Assembly: GCA_017439665.1 (NCBI GenBank)
Contig: JAFSIS010000015.1
Location: 1-33,707 of the forward strand
DNA length: 33,707 bases
Reading direction: 5' to 3'
Source of the DNA: Lachnospiraceae bacterium
Lineage (GTDB): Bacteria; Bacillota; Clostridia; Lachnospirales; Lachnospiraceae
The notes under the pieces were generated by a model, which was not told the origin of the DNA, searched no databases, and was given only the letters and a program-made list of their open reading frames with translations. Shown here in pieces: positions 23,132 to 31,657 of the stretch. Made by a program: the position numbers and the translations under genes. How positions within the stretch are numbered: position 1 is the stretch's first letter; the number at the start of each line of letters is the position of its first letter.

Positions 23132-25084
23132 TTATTCCTGTCCCGCCGGCTTTTCGGGAATTCCCCCCTGAGAGCTGCCACCCTGCTGAAACTTGCCGGC
23201 ATCCTGAGAGTCTACGGTTCCCTGAAATTCTTCGATATCCTGGGAACCTCTGCCTCCCGGGAACTTGCCGGCATCCTGAGAGCCTCTGCCTCCCTGAGGG
23301 GTTCTTCCTCCTCCCATATTCATCTCTCCCATCAGGGTCAGATCCAGATCCTCTGCCTGAACCAGTGTGCTGCTATCCTGTGCCTGTCCCTCACTGGTGG
23401 TGGGAATGGTTCCTGCCAGCTGGCCGATCACACTTTCTGCCCGGAGAGCCAAAAACTCCTTTAATGCTTCTACTCCGGCCACAAACTCTTCATAACTGCA
23501 AAAGGCGGTAGGATCCTTCTCGACGTATGGGGCGATCAGCTGCTGAACTCTGAGAATTTCCTTTTCCAGAGCATTATCGGAAAAATTCTCTTTAATAAAC
23601 AGGGTATAGTAATTGTGATACAGCTTCTCATATTCTCCTTCATCGAAAATCCATGCCACCATAGGGCGGTCAGAAAGATTCCCACCGGAAACCGGAGAAT
23701 CAATCGGAGAATTTATCTCTGAGGTCGCCTGGGAGGAAGAATTCCCTCCAAAGCCTCCTCCCATCCGGGAAAATCCACCGAAGGCCAGATTGTAGTCCCA
23801 GGGAATCATGGACAACTGCCCGTTTTCCTCATAAAGATAGTAGTTGTGGACCATAGAGCCGGTATAGCTGTCCCCATTACAGACAAAATTGTGTACCACA
23901 AAATATTTGATCACCGTTTCTATATCCACGATCTCATCCAGATTTTCCTGATTGGATAAATGTTTCAGGGACTGAATCAGACGCTGCTCATCTGCATTGG
24001 TAACTGAGGTTTTGGCATTATCAAAAATATTATTGTAACTATCCGTATCATCGTCAATATATTGAAGCTTCACGTCTGCACTTCCCATACCGCCGATTTC
24101 ACCGTCTCTGCCGCCTCCTGCCATCTGATTGCCGCCACTTCCCATCTGTGGCATTCCGTCACCATCGGAGAATTCTTCCCGGCGAGTTGTTTCGTTCTGA
24201 GGCGTCCCGGGCATCTGAGGCAACCCGGGCATCTCTTTGTCGGGCATCTGAGGCATCTGGGGCATCTCTCCATCGGACATCCCAGGCAGTTCACTCTCCG
24301 GCATCCGGGGAAGGTCTCCATTCATCTGAGGCAGCCCGGCCAGTTCATTTCCCGAGACACTGAAATTTCCATTCTCCGGAAGCATTTCCGTCCCGGAAAG
24401 CTGCTCTCTAAAGCCTTCCATCCGCCCTTCGGAAAAATCCTTGCCATGTCCTACACCACCGCCCATTTCCACGGTATCCGGTTTATACAGCTGGCCATAG
24501 TCATTTCCGTAATTACGCTGCAAAAAGCTTTCCTCAACCCCTTCCGCCGCCAGATACAGCCCCCAGTCTTCTCCGTTCACCGTAAGATAAACGTAGCTGC
24601 ACAGGGGAGAAGCCACTCCCATATCCTGCATCATGGTATAGCAAAGATAATCCTTCATATAGGTATTGTCTGCATAAAGATTGTTCAGACAAAGCTTATC
24701 CAGGCCATAATAGGTATTACCGGTCTGGTACTGGTCAAACTCCACCTTAAAGCTGTACCGGTCATTTCCTATACTCTGGACACTGCTTAAGGAGGTGTTC
24801 CCCTTCCCACGGATACCCACGTTGGCATAGGTCTCTCCATCAATGATCAGAGTACAGGGACTGTAGGTTTCCTGCATAGCCGTTTCCAGAAAGCCCTCCC
24901 AATCATCAATCTGAATATCGATCGTATGCACTATGGAGGTATCAAAAATTTTCTCCTCATAGCCCATGACTCTCCCTGCCTGATTCCCGTTTACGGAAGA
25001 CTGCCGACTGAGCATTACAGTCAATATAACAGCGACAACCATGCCAGCTATGGCAATTATGTTAAAATATCTATGTGTAGACAT
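23132..25084 (-). CDS. CotH kinase family protein, membrane anchored
   Basis: A 650-residue protein with an N-terminal membrane anchor (YFNIIAIAGMVVAVILTVML, 6-25) and an outer CotH domain. CotH proteins are atypical protein kinases. Here GIRGKGNTS (90-98), the Lys of YSFKVEF, and NGDSYTGSMVHNYYLY with MIPWDYNLAFGGF (426-438) are the conserved blocks. Residues ~205-340 are a Met/Pro/Gly-rich insert with MPQMPQMPDKEMPGLPQMPG-type repeats that splits the domain. The C-terminal ~55 residues contain a 12-residue tandem repeat built on SQDAGKF. AGGAGG precedes the ATG, nine bases after the DUF4956 stop. The low-complexity parts may be the kinase's own substrate or a wall-spanning linker; that is inference. 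Confidence 0.88.
   Translation of the reverse strand: MSTHRYFNIIAIAGMVVAVILTVMLSRQSSVNGNQAGRVMGYEEKIFDTSIVHTIDIQIDDWEGFLETAMQETYSPCTLIIDGETYANVGIRGKGNTSLSSVQSIGNDRYSFKVEFDQYQTGNTYYGLDKLCLNNLYADNTYMKDYLCYTMMQDMGVASPLCSYVYLTVNGEDWGLYLAAEGVEESFLQRNYGNDYGQLYKPDTVEMGGGVGHGKDFSEGRMEGFREQLSGTEMLPENGNFSVSGNELAGLPQMNGDLPRMPESELPGMSDGEMPQMPQMPDKEMPGLPQMPGTPQNETTRREEFSDGDGMPQMGSGGNQMAGGGRDGEIGGMGSADVKLQYIDDDTDSYNNIFDNAKTSVTNADEQRLIQSLKHLSNQENLDEIVDIETVIKYFVVHNFVCNGDSYTGSMVHNYYLYEENGQLSMIPWDYNLAFGGFSRMGGGFGGNSSSQATSEINSPIDSPVSGGNLSDRPMVAWIFDEGEYEKLYHNYYTLFIKENFSDNALEKEILRVQQLIAPYVEKDPTAFCSYEEFVAGVEALKEFLALRAESVIGQLAGTIPTTSEGQAQDSSTLVQAEDLDLTLMGEMNMGGGRTPQGGRGSQDAGKFPGGRGSQDIEEFQGTVDSQDAGKFQQGGSSQGGIPEKPAGQE
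23165..23295. repeat. 36-bp tandem repeat in the 3' part of the CotH gene
   Basis: Three degenerate 36-bp units encode RGSQDAGKFPGG, RGSQDIEEFQGT and VDSQDAGKFQQG, then a partial GSSQGG. Reading frame is kept. The limits are approximate. Confidence 0.7.
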
Positions 25085-25093
25085 AGCTGCCTC

Positions 25094-25765
25094 CTAACTC
25101 ATATAGTCACCATTATAGCTGACTAATACAGCACTGTAGACACCTGACATCTCTGCCACCTGGTTAATGAAGTCTGTGTCATCCTCTTTTATCCGGATTT
25201 CCAGGTTAAGCTCCACTGATCCCTTTTGTGCTTTCTTGCTTTTGACAACCATTTTCCTGACTTTTCCCTTTAAAAACTCCTTTACCTTCATCTCTGTGTC
25301 ATGACTGTCACAGTCAATGACCAGAATATAGGGATTCATATAGGATTTCCGGTTAGCCAGGATATACAATACGGCTCCGATGACCACACTGCCGAATACC
25401 GCCATGGGAATCAGACCCGCTCCCAGAATAATCCCTACTGCAATGGACCAGAACAAAAAGGCAATATCCAATGGCTCCTTAATGGCTGTACGGAAACGGA
25501 CAATGGAAAGAGCACCTACCATACCCAGAGAAAGCACCACATTGGAAGTAACTGCCAGGATCACGATGGTGGTGATCATGGTAATGGCCACCAGGGTTAC
25601 TCCAAAGGTGGAGGAATACATCACTCCGTTATAGGTCTTTTTATAGACGAAAAAAATAAACATCCCTACCAGAAGTGCCAACCCCAGTGCGATCAGCATA
25701 TCCAGAGTGTTTACTCCGTTGATCTGCTCCATAAAATTAGATTTGAAAATATCATTAAAGGTCAT
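25094..25765 (-). CDS. DUF4956 domain membrane protein
   Basis: A 223-residue integral membrane protein. After a short N-terminus (MTFNDIFKSNFMEQ) come about four transmembrane segments: LIALGLALLVGMFIFFVY, GVTLVAITMITTIVILAVT, the conserved VLSLGMVGALSIVRFRTAIK, and LFWSIAVGIILGAGLIPMAV. A ~75-residue cytoplasmic ferredoxin-like tail (ILVIDCDSHDTEMKVKEFL...) follows. Function is unknown. The family is often found between a VTC-type polyphosphate polymerase gene and a CotH gene, exactly as here. The start is set at 25765 because AGAAGGAG lies eight bases upstream. A longer frame back to 25972 overlaps the VTC gene and is rejected. Confidence 0.9.
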   Translation of the reverse strand: MTFNDIFKSNFMEQINGVNTLDMLIALGLALLVGMFIFFVYKKTYNGVMYSSTFGVTLVAITMITTIVILAVTSNVVLSLGMVGALSIVRFRTAIKEPLDIAFLFWSIAVGIILGAGLIPMAVFGSVVIGAVLYILANRKSYMNPYILVIDCDSHDTEMKVKEFLKGKVRKMVVKSKKAQKGSVELNLEIRIKEDDTDFINQVAEMSGVYSAVLVSYNGDYMS

Positions 25766-25869
25766 TCTTTCTTCTCCTTCTGCTGACTGAATCAGCTCTT
25801 TTCTTACAGAGGCTTTATCCCGCTGCATACTCTTTCGCCTCAGTCTTTTGCTTTTCTGCCAAAGAATTC

Positions 25870-26541
25870 CTATCCATACTGTCTGCAGGAAGCATATTTG
25901 GAAAAAGCCCCTGCCCTTCTGGAGGGTAAGTCTACTGCATCCTGAATGATCGCCGGCAGAAATTCGTCCCACTTCACCTCCAGGATCATGGGATTTTCCC
26001 TGACCGGAAGAGTGACACAGCCCTGGTCGGCAAAATGTGCCAGATCCGTCCCCATACGGATATCATAATCCAGAGTCACACGGACATTTCCCGGTTTGAA
26101 CACATAAGGAATCCTGAGATAGTCCACTATGGTCCTGGGAAGCAGATTCTGGGACTGCATCTTGGCATACAACTCCCGGATCAGGTTCTCTTCCCTCTTA
26201 AGCATCCAGTCCCGCTTCCCCTCCAACAGAGCAGCTACCTCAGAAAGAGAGAGCTGGGCTGATTCCTTGCTGGAAAGATTTCCGTTTTTACTCTTTTTTT
26301 CCAGACGGATCAGAGAAGTATCTCCATTATAATAGCGGATCCGAAATTTCTCCCTCTGATTTACTCCGTTGATTTTTTCCTTCAATACCTTATTGGAATA
26401 ATTGTCAAAATAAAGACTCCTTACCTGATATACCCCGTCCCTGGCATGAGTATCCCTGGTCATCACCGCATCCAGGCGGGTTTTTAAAATCAAAAAGTCA
26501 CCATAATTTATCTCATACTTCCATTCATGACGGTATCGCAC
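25870..26541 (-). CDS. VTC-domain polyphosphate polymerase-like protein
   Basis: A 223-residue single VTC domain, the fold of the yeast vacuolar transporter chaperone polymerase and a cousin of CYTH. The opening RYRHEWKYEINYGDF, the basic tunnel strands YQVRSLYFDN, REKFRIRYYNG and RLEKKSKNGN, the TIVDYLRIPYV block, and the acidic ILEVKWDEFLPAI with FSKYASCRQYG at the end are typical. It may make or sense polyphosphate, or bind another polyanion. The start is uncertain: GTG at 26541 has GGAGG 11 bases upstream, whereas GTG at 26550 is too close to it. First gene of a three-gene unit with DUF4956 and CotH. Confidence 0.86.
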   Translation of the reverse strand: MRYRHEWKYEINYGDFLILKTRLDAVMTRDTHARDGVYQVRSLYFDNYSNKVLKEKINGVNQREKFRIRYYNGDTSLIRLEKKSKNGNLSSKESAQLSLSEVAALLEGKRDWMLKREENLIRELYAKMQSQNLLPRTIVDYLRIPYVFKPGNVRVTLDYDIRMGTDLAHFADQGCVTLPVRENPMILEVKWDEFLPAIIQDAVDLPSRRAGAFSKYASCRQYG

Positions 26542-26690
26542 CCCTGCCACTTCCTCCCTATGGTAACGGTTCAGCCTTCTGCCAAACCCTTCCTTCTTAT
26601 GTCCTCTTTCTGCTCACAGCATAGCATACTTTTTGTCGAAAAATGTGATGGGAGCTTGAAGGAAGGGTGAAAAAAAGGTGAATTCCCTTC

Positions 26691-27788
26691 CTATTTTTTC
26701 CGGTAGATCACTGCCTGCCCCTTACCTGCCTCTTTGGCTCTATACATCGCAGTATCAGCCTTTTTATACAGTTCCTCATAAGTAGCAGCTTCCCGTTCAT
26801 TAAATACGATCCCTATGCTGACCGACACCTCTACTGCCTTTTCTCCCTGCCTGCAGACGATAGGAAAGTGCTTTAAAATCTGCTTCACTCTGTCCAGAGC
26901 TACCTTTTTATTGGGAAAATCCGGCATGAACACCATGAACTCATCTCCCCCTATGCGGGCAACACAGTCAGACTTCCGGAAGCATTTCTTTAAAATATCC
27001 GCTGCCTGACACAATAGCTTATCTCCCTGTTCATGTCCCAGGGTATCGTTCAGGGTCTTGAAATTATCCAGATCCATGTGCAGCATGGCCGACAGCGTAT
27101 TTCGGCGAAATCTCCGCGCGAAATACTGTTCAAAATACTTCCTGTTGTACAGTCCCGTAAGGCTGTCCGTGGTGGATTCGCTAACCAGCTTTGCCTTTTC
27201 CTTAAACTGCTGATAACGCAGACCGGAAACCAGAAAGCTGATCTCCAATGCTACGATCCATACTGCCAGATTATCTATCCAATAATAGAACACCATCTGA
27301 ATCTCCAGGCCTCGCAGCGTCCAGTCAATGATTCCTGCGATCACCATGGCTATAGTGATCATCACACTATAATGCAGGGGATTCAGACAAAGCATGGAGG
27401 TGGAAAGAATGACGCAGGAGAGAAGAATAATGGATATATATCCGTCACTCAGATAATCCATCAACACCAGAATCAGCAAAAGCAGGCTGATATAGCTGTT
27501 TCCTGCCAAAATCGTTTTTCCCCGTTTCTGTGGAATTTTATGGGCAAACAGCTGCCAGTTGATCAGGGAGATCAGTGAGATTATGTAGCCATAACAGTTT
27601 TTAACATTCCATTCTCCCCAGAACAAAACGTCCACCAGCAGCATAAAAGTGGTATATGCCAGAAAAATAAACACCATATGCTTGGAAAATTTCTTCTGTA
27701 ATGAAGCAGAGGTGGCCAGAATTTCCTTATGGTATTTTTCATATCCAACTGAAAAAGAACGTATGGTTTTCCTTATCTTTCGTTTCAT
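26691..27788 (-). CDS. Membrane diguanylate cyclase (GGDEF)
   Basis: A 365-residue protein with about six membrane helices (residues 38-190) and a C-terminal GGDEF domain starting DSLTGLYNRKYFEQYF (208-223). The active-site GGDEF is intact at 280-284, and an inhibitory I-site RKSD lies exactly five residues before it (271-274). It should make c-di-GMP from GTP at the membrane in response to a signal sensed by the helices. The 5TM/6TM region has no named sensor motif that I recognise. GGGGGAGAA precedes the ATG. The next gene upstream is a decayed paralogue, indicating a tandem duplication. No EAL or HD-GYP gene is in the window. Confidence 0.93.
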   Translation of the reverse strand: MKRKIRKTIRSFSVGYEKYHKEILATSASLQKKFSKHMVFIFLAYTTFMLLVDVLFWGEWNVKNCYGYIISLISLINWQLFAHKIPQKRGKTILAGNSYISLLLLILVLMDYLSDGYISIILLSCVILSTSMLCLNPLHYSVMITIAMVIAGIIDWTLRGLEIQMVFYYWIDNLAVWIVALEISFLVSGLRYQQFKEKAKLVSESTTDSLTGLYNRKYFEQYFARRFRRNTLSAMLHMDLDNFKTLNDTLGHEQGDKLLCQAADILKKCFRKSDCVARIGGDEFMVFMPDFPNKKVALDRVKQILKHFPIVCRQGEKAVEVSVSIGIVFNEREAATYEELYKKADTAMYRAKEAGKGQAVIYRKK

Positions 27789-27838
27789 TTCTCCCCCTTA
27801 AACTGCACTCCGGTTTTTCTTTCAGCAATGGATTATCC

Positions 27839-28625
27839 TTACTGCCCCTGCTCTTCCTTTTCACCAAAGACAACCGCCCGGCCTTTTCCTGCCTTTTTTG
27901 CTCTGTACATAGCAGCATCTGCGTTCATGTACATTTCCTCATAGGTAAGTTCCTTTTCCTTTTGTGAAAATGCCAGCCCTATGCTTACCCCTATAGGAAT
28001 GGAGTTTTCCCCCTCCCCGATAAAAACCGGGAAGCTCTTTAATATCCTTTCAATCTTTTCCATCATAAAGTTTCGATCTGAAAAACCAGATATATAGACC
28101 ATAAATTCATCCCCACCTACTCTGGCTACGCAGTCTGTTTCTCTGAAATTTTCTTTGAGTATAGAAGCCACCCGGCAAAGCGCCTCATCTCCCGCCTGAT
28201 GCCCCAGGGTATCATTGCATAGCTTAAAATTATCCAGATCCATATGTAGCATTGCACTTATACAACGTCTGGGAAATATAGCCTGCAGCCCTGTCGTAGA
28301 TAATTTCCAGAACAGCAAGGAAAAACAATAAAAACAGGTTTCCCATCCATATGGCTGCCCTTCCCCGGATAAACTCCTTCTTTTGATGCAGCAGCCAGTT
28401 TCCCAGCAGAAGTACTGCCGGAAGAAATCCTGCCATAGCTTTATAATTAAATTCCTGTCCTCCACTCCATTCAGAATAAGCCATGATCAATGTATAACAA
28501 ATAAATATCCAGAATAAATGCAAGGAGTATTTCCTCTGAATAAGTACGGAAAATTTTTGTATTTCCTCCTGATAATCCCGATATCCAATTGTATATGTAT
28601 AAAATATTTTCTTAAGTAATTTCAT
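27839..28625 (-). pseudogene. Decayed diguanylate cyclase paralogue with internal deletion
   Basis: The first frame (28625 to 28230) encodes the N-terminus and the first membrane helices, matching the downstream cyclase: KIFYTYTIGYRDYQEEIQ, then helices up to DRAAGYIS. At about 28270-28273 the homology jumps to the GGDEF domain in another frame (RRCISAMLHMDLDNFK), which continues to 27839. About 113 residues, the last helices and the start of the GGDEF domain, are missing and the frame is shifted. The remaining half still has RETD and GGDEF. No single protein spans it. Comparison with the neighbour places the junction between GYIS and RRC. Confidence 0.88.
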
Positions 28626-28704
28626 GTTTTACCTCATTTGGCTGTCACGCCAGGAACCGGGACAGGACTATGACTTTTTTTCCATTATACCATGATTTAT
28701 CCGT

Positions 28705-28732
28705 AAAAAAAGAGCGGTTTTTTCTCCCGCTC
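28705..28732 (-). terminator. Terminator after the methyltransferase gene
   Basis: On the minus strand GAGCGG (28732-28727) and CCGCTC (28717-28712) form a stem with a 9-base A-rich loop, followed by seven Ts (28711-28705). It lies 27 bases after the methyltransferase stop. Confidence 0.8.
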
Positions 28733-28759
28733 ATTTCATCTGCTGTATTCTCTTTCTTT

Positions 28760-29395
28760 TTACCAGCCTGTTCTGGTGATATAGATGTATGTTTCGTACT
28801 GCTTCAAACTATCATATAATTGATGGTGGAGCAGGAAAACCTCTTTTTTCTCAATTACATCCTTAAAAATGGGATTATGATAGATAAGGTAAACTCTTTT
28901 CTGTCTGGAATACGTAGAAGCAAGTATTTTGTCTATTACTGTTTCCATAATCTCTCTGCCAAAGGGATTAAAGAAAAAGAAGACATTATACTTCCCATAA
29001 TCTTCAAATTCCAACGCATTCCTTTCCTCACACCAAATGCGCTCTTCCAAATGCAGCCTTTTAAAATTTATACGGGCCCGTTCGATCAATCTGAAATTAA
29101 TGTCAATTCCTGCGATTTTGTCAAAGGGATATCGGGCCGCTTCCTTTAATACTACTCCCTTACCGCAGCCTACATCCAGAAGGCTTAAATTGTCCATGAA
29201 GGGAAGCCTGTCAAATATATTTCTCAAATGCCTTTCATTGGTTTTACTGTAGCCATGAATAAACTTCTTTTGTTCCTCCGGTATATCCAGATCTCTCATG
29301 GTAAAATCCAATCCCCGGGGCTTTTCCAGAAAAAAATACTGAAATGCAAAGAAAGCATATCTTTTCCAACGATACAGTAAGTCTTTAGCCTTCAT
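28760..29395 (-). CDS. Class I SAM-dependent methyltransferase
   Basis: A 211-residue Rossmann methyltransferase. Motif I LLDVGCGKGVVLKEAARYP (about 73-91) and the acidic loop IAGIDINFRLIERA are clear. The usual motif IV is replaced by YNVFFFFNPFGREIM, and a basic/aromatic N-terminal segment (RWKRYAFFAFQYFFLEKPRG) precedes the domain. The NPFG motif is reminiscent of methyltransferases acting on N or O atoms of small molecules or proteins; the substrate is unknown. It starts 26 bases after the truncated histidine kinase gene, so it is probably the distal gene of that operon, and it ends at a terminator. Confidence 0.85.
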   Translation of the reverse strand: MKAKDLLYRWKRYAFFAFQYFFLEKPRGLDFTMRDLDIPEEQKKFIHGYSKTNERHLRNIFDRLPFMDNLSLLDVGCGKGVVLKEAARYPFDKIAGIDINFRLIERARINFKRLHLEERIWCEERNALEFEDYGKYNVFFFFNPFGREIMETVIDKILASTYSRQKRVYLIYHNPIFKDVIEKKEVFLLHHQLYDSLKQYETYIYITRTGW

Positions 29396-29421
29396 CTGCT
29401 TTGGTTCTCCTCATTCGTCAT

Positions 29422-30570
29422 CTAGTATCTGCTGTATATCTTACTAAAGACTTGTGAGAATGTTGTGAGAGCCTGCTCTAGATAGTAGTCATTTGCCCAG
29501 ATGAAAACATCCTTTTCTATCCGGGTGGTTACCTGTATTCCCTTTTCCTCAAAAAGTGTCCTGAATTTTTCAAGCATGCTTTGAACAAGCTTTGAAAGCT
29601 CTATTTTCTCCTTTTCAATCTCCTTTCCCACATTTTCCAATCTGGTAATCTCCAACAGCTTCTGTACCATCGTTCCCAATCTCAGACATTCGTCCATAAT
29701 TACATCGCAATAGTAGTTTCTGTCCTCTGATCCCAACCGTTCATTCTTTAAATTTGCACAGGACATAGTGAGCAGAGCCAGCGGTGATTTCAGCTCATGG
29801 GCAACGTTTATCATAAACTCTTTTCTTACCTTATCCTGCTTTTTCTGCCAGTCAACATCCTCCTTTAACTGCTCATTTGCTGCCTGCAGTTTTTCCAGCG
29901 TATCGGAAAGCTGTATCGACATCTGACAAATACTTCTTCCCAACGTTCCCAGTTCATCCTCTCTGGTGGAAAAATCCGGATTTTTCGAAAAGTCCAGCCT
30001 TGCCATGGCCTTCGCTGCCCGGTCCATCTCCAGGATCGGCCGCGTAAAGCGTTCACCTACGATCCAGGCACCTGCCATTCCCAAAAAAAGTGCAATAACA
30101 GAAATAATGATATTCAATCTAAGGATCAGCTCTGCTGTATGGCGAACCGCTGATAAGGGCGAAGACAGAAAAATATAATATTGATCCTTACCCGCCAATA
30201 CCTTTCCCCACATCAACAGATGTTCCTCCCTCTGTTCCAATTGAGGCTCATCCTGATACAGTGATACTTCCTCATCCGCACTTAATTCAACAGTATGTAT
30301 CCTATAGACTTCCTTCCCCTTTTCATCCCGAATGACCGTTCCAATATGATCCCTTCTTTCGTGCAGGACAGCCAGTTCCTCCACCGTTTTAAAATCCTCT
30401 TTTTTTATCGCTTCTGTCAGCTGATCATAGAGAGACTCTATTTCATTGGTTTTCTCCTGCAAAAAGAATTTTTCCACATACCATGTCCCAAAGCCTATCA
30501 GCAGAACGCTCTGCAGCAAAACGATTACCGCCACAAATAAGGTCAGTTTTACCCTGAGTGATCTTCTCAT
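29422..30570 (-). CDS. Truncated sensor histidine kinase (ATPase core missing)
   Basis: A 382-residue membrane kinase fragment. A first helix (10-28), an extracellular sensor of ~120 residues, a second helix (150-171), a HAMP linker and the phosphoacceptor motif MINVAHELKSPLALLTM with His258 are present. The ATPase domain starts (IQVTTRIEKDVFIWANDYYLEQALT), but where the N-box should follow the protein ends in TFSQVFSKIYSRY. The N, G1, F and G2 boxes, about 90 residues, are absent, so it cannot bind ATP. The ATG is immediately after the response regulator stop (TAA-ATG). Probably an inactivated gene; a phosphotransfer-only or phosphatase role is a weaker alternative. Confidence 0.85.
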   Translation of the reverse strand: MRRSLRVKLTLFVAVIVLLQSVLLIGFGTWYVEKFFLQEKTNEIESLYDQLTEAIKKEDFKTVEELAVLHERRDHIGTVIRDEKGKEVYRIHTVELSADEEVSLYQDEPQLEQREEHLLMWGKVLAGKDQYYIFLSSPLSAVRHTAELILRLNIIISVIALFLGMAGAWIVGERFTRPILEMDRAAKAMARLDFSKNPDFSTREDELGTLGRSICQMSIQLSDTLEKLQAANEQLKEDVDWQKKQDKVRKEFMINVAHELKSPLALLTMSCANLKNERLGSEDRNYYCDVIMDECLRLGTMVQKLLEITRLENVGKEIEKEKIELSKLVQSMLEKFRTLFEEKGIQVTTRIEKDVFIWANDYYLEQALTTFSQVFSKIYSRY

Positions 30571-30990
30571 TTACAGCCTTCCTTCTTTTATAATGCCTCT
30601 GCCAGACTCCCTTTTTGTCCGCTTTAAAACAGATTCCACCCTTGCTTCCAGTAAGGCAGGCGAAAAAGGCTTGGTAATATAATCATCTGCTCCCTGTCTA
30701 AAGCCGGTGATCTGATCTGTCTCTCTATCCTTTGCCGTCAACAAAATGACCGGTATCTCTGATTCCATCCGTATTTTTCTTAATACAGCCATTCCATCTT
30801 TTCCCGGCATCATAATATCCAAAAGAATCAGCTCTATGCTTTCTTTGTTTTTTTGAAAACTATCCCATGCTTCTTCACCATCTCCGGCTGCCAGCATCCT
30901 ATAGCCTCCTGTCGCCAAAAAATCCATGACAGCCTTCCGCATCCGCTTATCATCGTCCACTACTAAAATACAATTTTGTGTTTCGGGCAT
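30571..30990 (-). CDS. Truncated OmpR-type response regulator (receiver only)
   Basis: A 139-residue receiver domain. Acidic residues D12-D14, phosphoacceptor D58 in ILLDIMMPGKDG, the Thr in VILLTAKD, and Lys in DYITKPFSP are intact. The tail LEARVESVLKRTKRESGRGIIKEGRL is the normal linker into an OmpR/PhoB winged-helix domain, and the stop falls exactly where that DNA-binding domain (about 95 residues) should begin. Full-length relatives have ~230 residues. The start lies nine bases from the flavodoxin stop, with GAAGGA as a ribosome binding site. It is either an inactivated gene or a regulator reduced to a receiver. The partner kinase downstream is also truncated. Confidence 0.85.
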   Translation of the reverse strand: MPETQNCILVVDDDKRMRKAVMDFLATGGYRMLAAGDGEEAWDSFQKNKESIELILLDIMMPGKDGMAVLRKIRMESEIPVILLTAKDRETDQITGFRQGADDYITKPFSPALLEARVESVLKRTKRESGRGIIKEGRL

Positions 30991-30999
30991 TATTATCTC

Positions 31000-31584
31000 T
31001 CATCCTTCATCGTTGGCAGCAATTTCAGTGGCAAATTCACGGGCATGCTGCTTTTTTTCTTCATCCATAAACTGAGTCTGATAACCCATATGCCTCTCAC
31101 AAAGCATTCCCAGATACTCCAGCCGGGAATGCTTACAATAGCGTCTCATGGCCTCTTCGAAAAGATCCGCTCCTTTTTCCGCCTTATAGCCACAGGTGAT
31201 CAGCAGGGCAACCTTCTTTCCTTCCCACAAAGCGGGGCCCTTTTCTTCACCATAATACTTATTCATCCCATAAACCATACGGTCCAGAACGTTTTTCATC
31301 GGTCCGGTACAGAACCAGGAATAGATGGGCGTGGCGATCAGGATCAGATCACTTTCCCGGATAGCAGTAAAAATCTCTCCCATCTCATCCTTTAAGGGGC
31401 AGCCAAAAATGGTCCAGTCCTTCTGGCAACACCGACAGGCCACACAGGGCTTAAGCTCCATCCGGTAAAGGTCGAAGACTTTGGTTTCATGCCCTGCTTT
31501 TTTCACTTCTTCCAGAAAGGGCTCGAGCAGACTGTTGGTATTTCCGTTGATTCTGGGGCTTCCTTTCAGTACACATAGTTTCAT
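31000..31584 (-). CDS. Flavodoxin-like NAD(P)H-dependent oxidoreductase
   Basis: A 194-residue FMN-dependent reductase. The phosphate-binding loop GSPRINGNTNSLLEPFLEE (9-27) and the flavin-contacting ATPIYSWFCTGPMKNVLDRM are characteristic of the iron-sulfur flavoprotein/NADPH-FMN reductase group. A cysteine cluster CVACRCCQKDWTIFGCPLKD follows the position where related proteins bind a [4Fe-4S] cluster. Here the cysteine spacing (C-x2-C-x-C-C ... C) may bind metal or be redox active, which is not proven. It is cytoplasmic. It is followed at nine bases by the truncated response regulator. The physiological acceptor is unknown. Confidence 0.88.
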   Translation of the reverse strand: MKLCVLKGSPRINGNTNSLLEPFLEEVKKAGHETKVFDLYRMELKPCVACRCCQKDWTIFGCPLKDEMGEIFTAIRESDLILIATPIYSWFCTGPMKNVLDRMVYGMNKYYGEEKGPALWEGKKVALLITCGYKAEKGADLFEEAMRRYCKHSRLEYLGMLCERHMGYQTQFMDEEKKQHAREFATEIAANDEG

Positions 31585-31657
31585 TTGTATAATCCGCCTT
31601 TCTGTAATTATCCTCTATACATGCAAATACTTCTTCATCACATTCTTGATTTTCTCT

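Noticed and set aside
25766..25972. Longer start for the DUF4956 protein
   Set aside because: The extension overlaps the VTC gene, is not membrane-like, and the start at 25765 has a strong ribosome binding site.
26661..26690. Inverted repeat AGGAAGGG/CCCTTCCT after the GGDEF gene as a terminator
   Set aside because: The loop is long and A/T-rich and no T-run follows on the minus strand, the strand that would need it.
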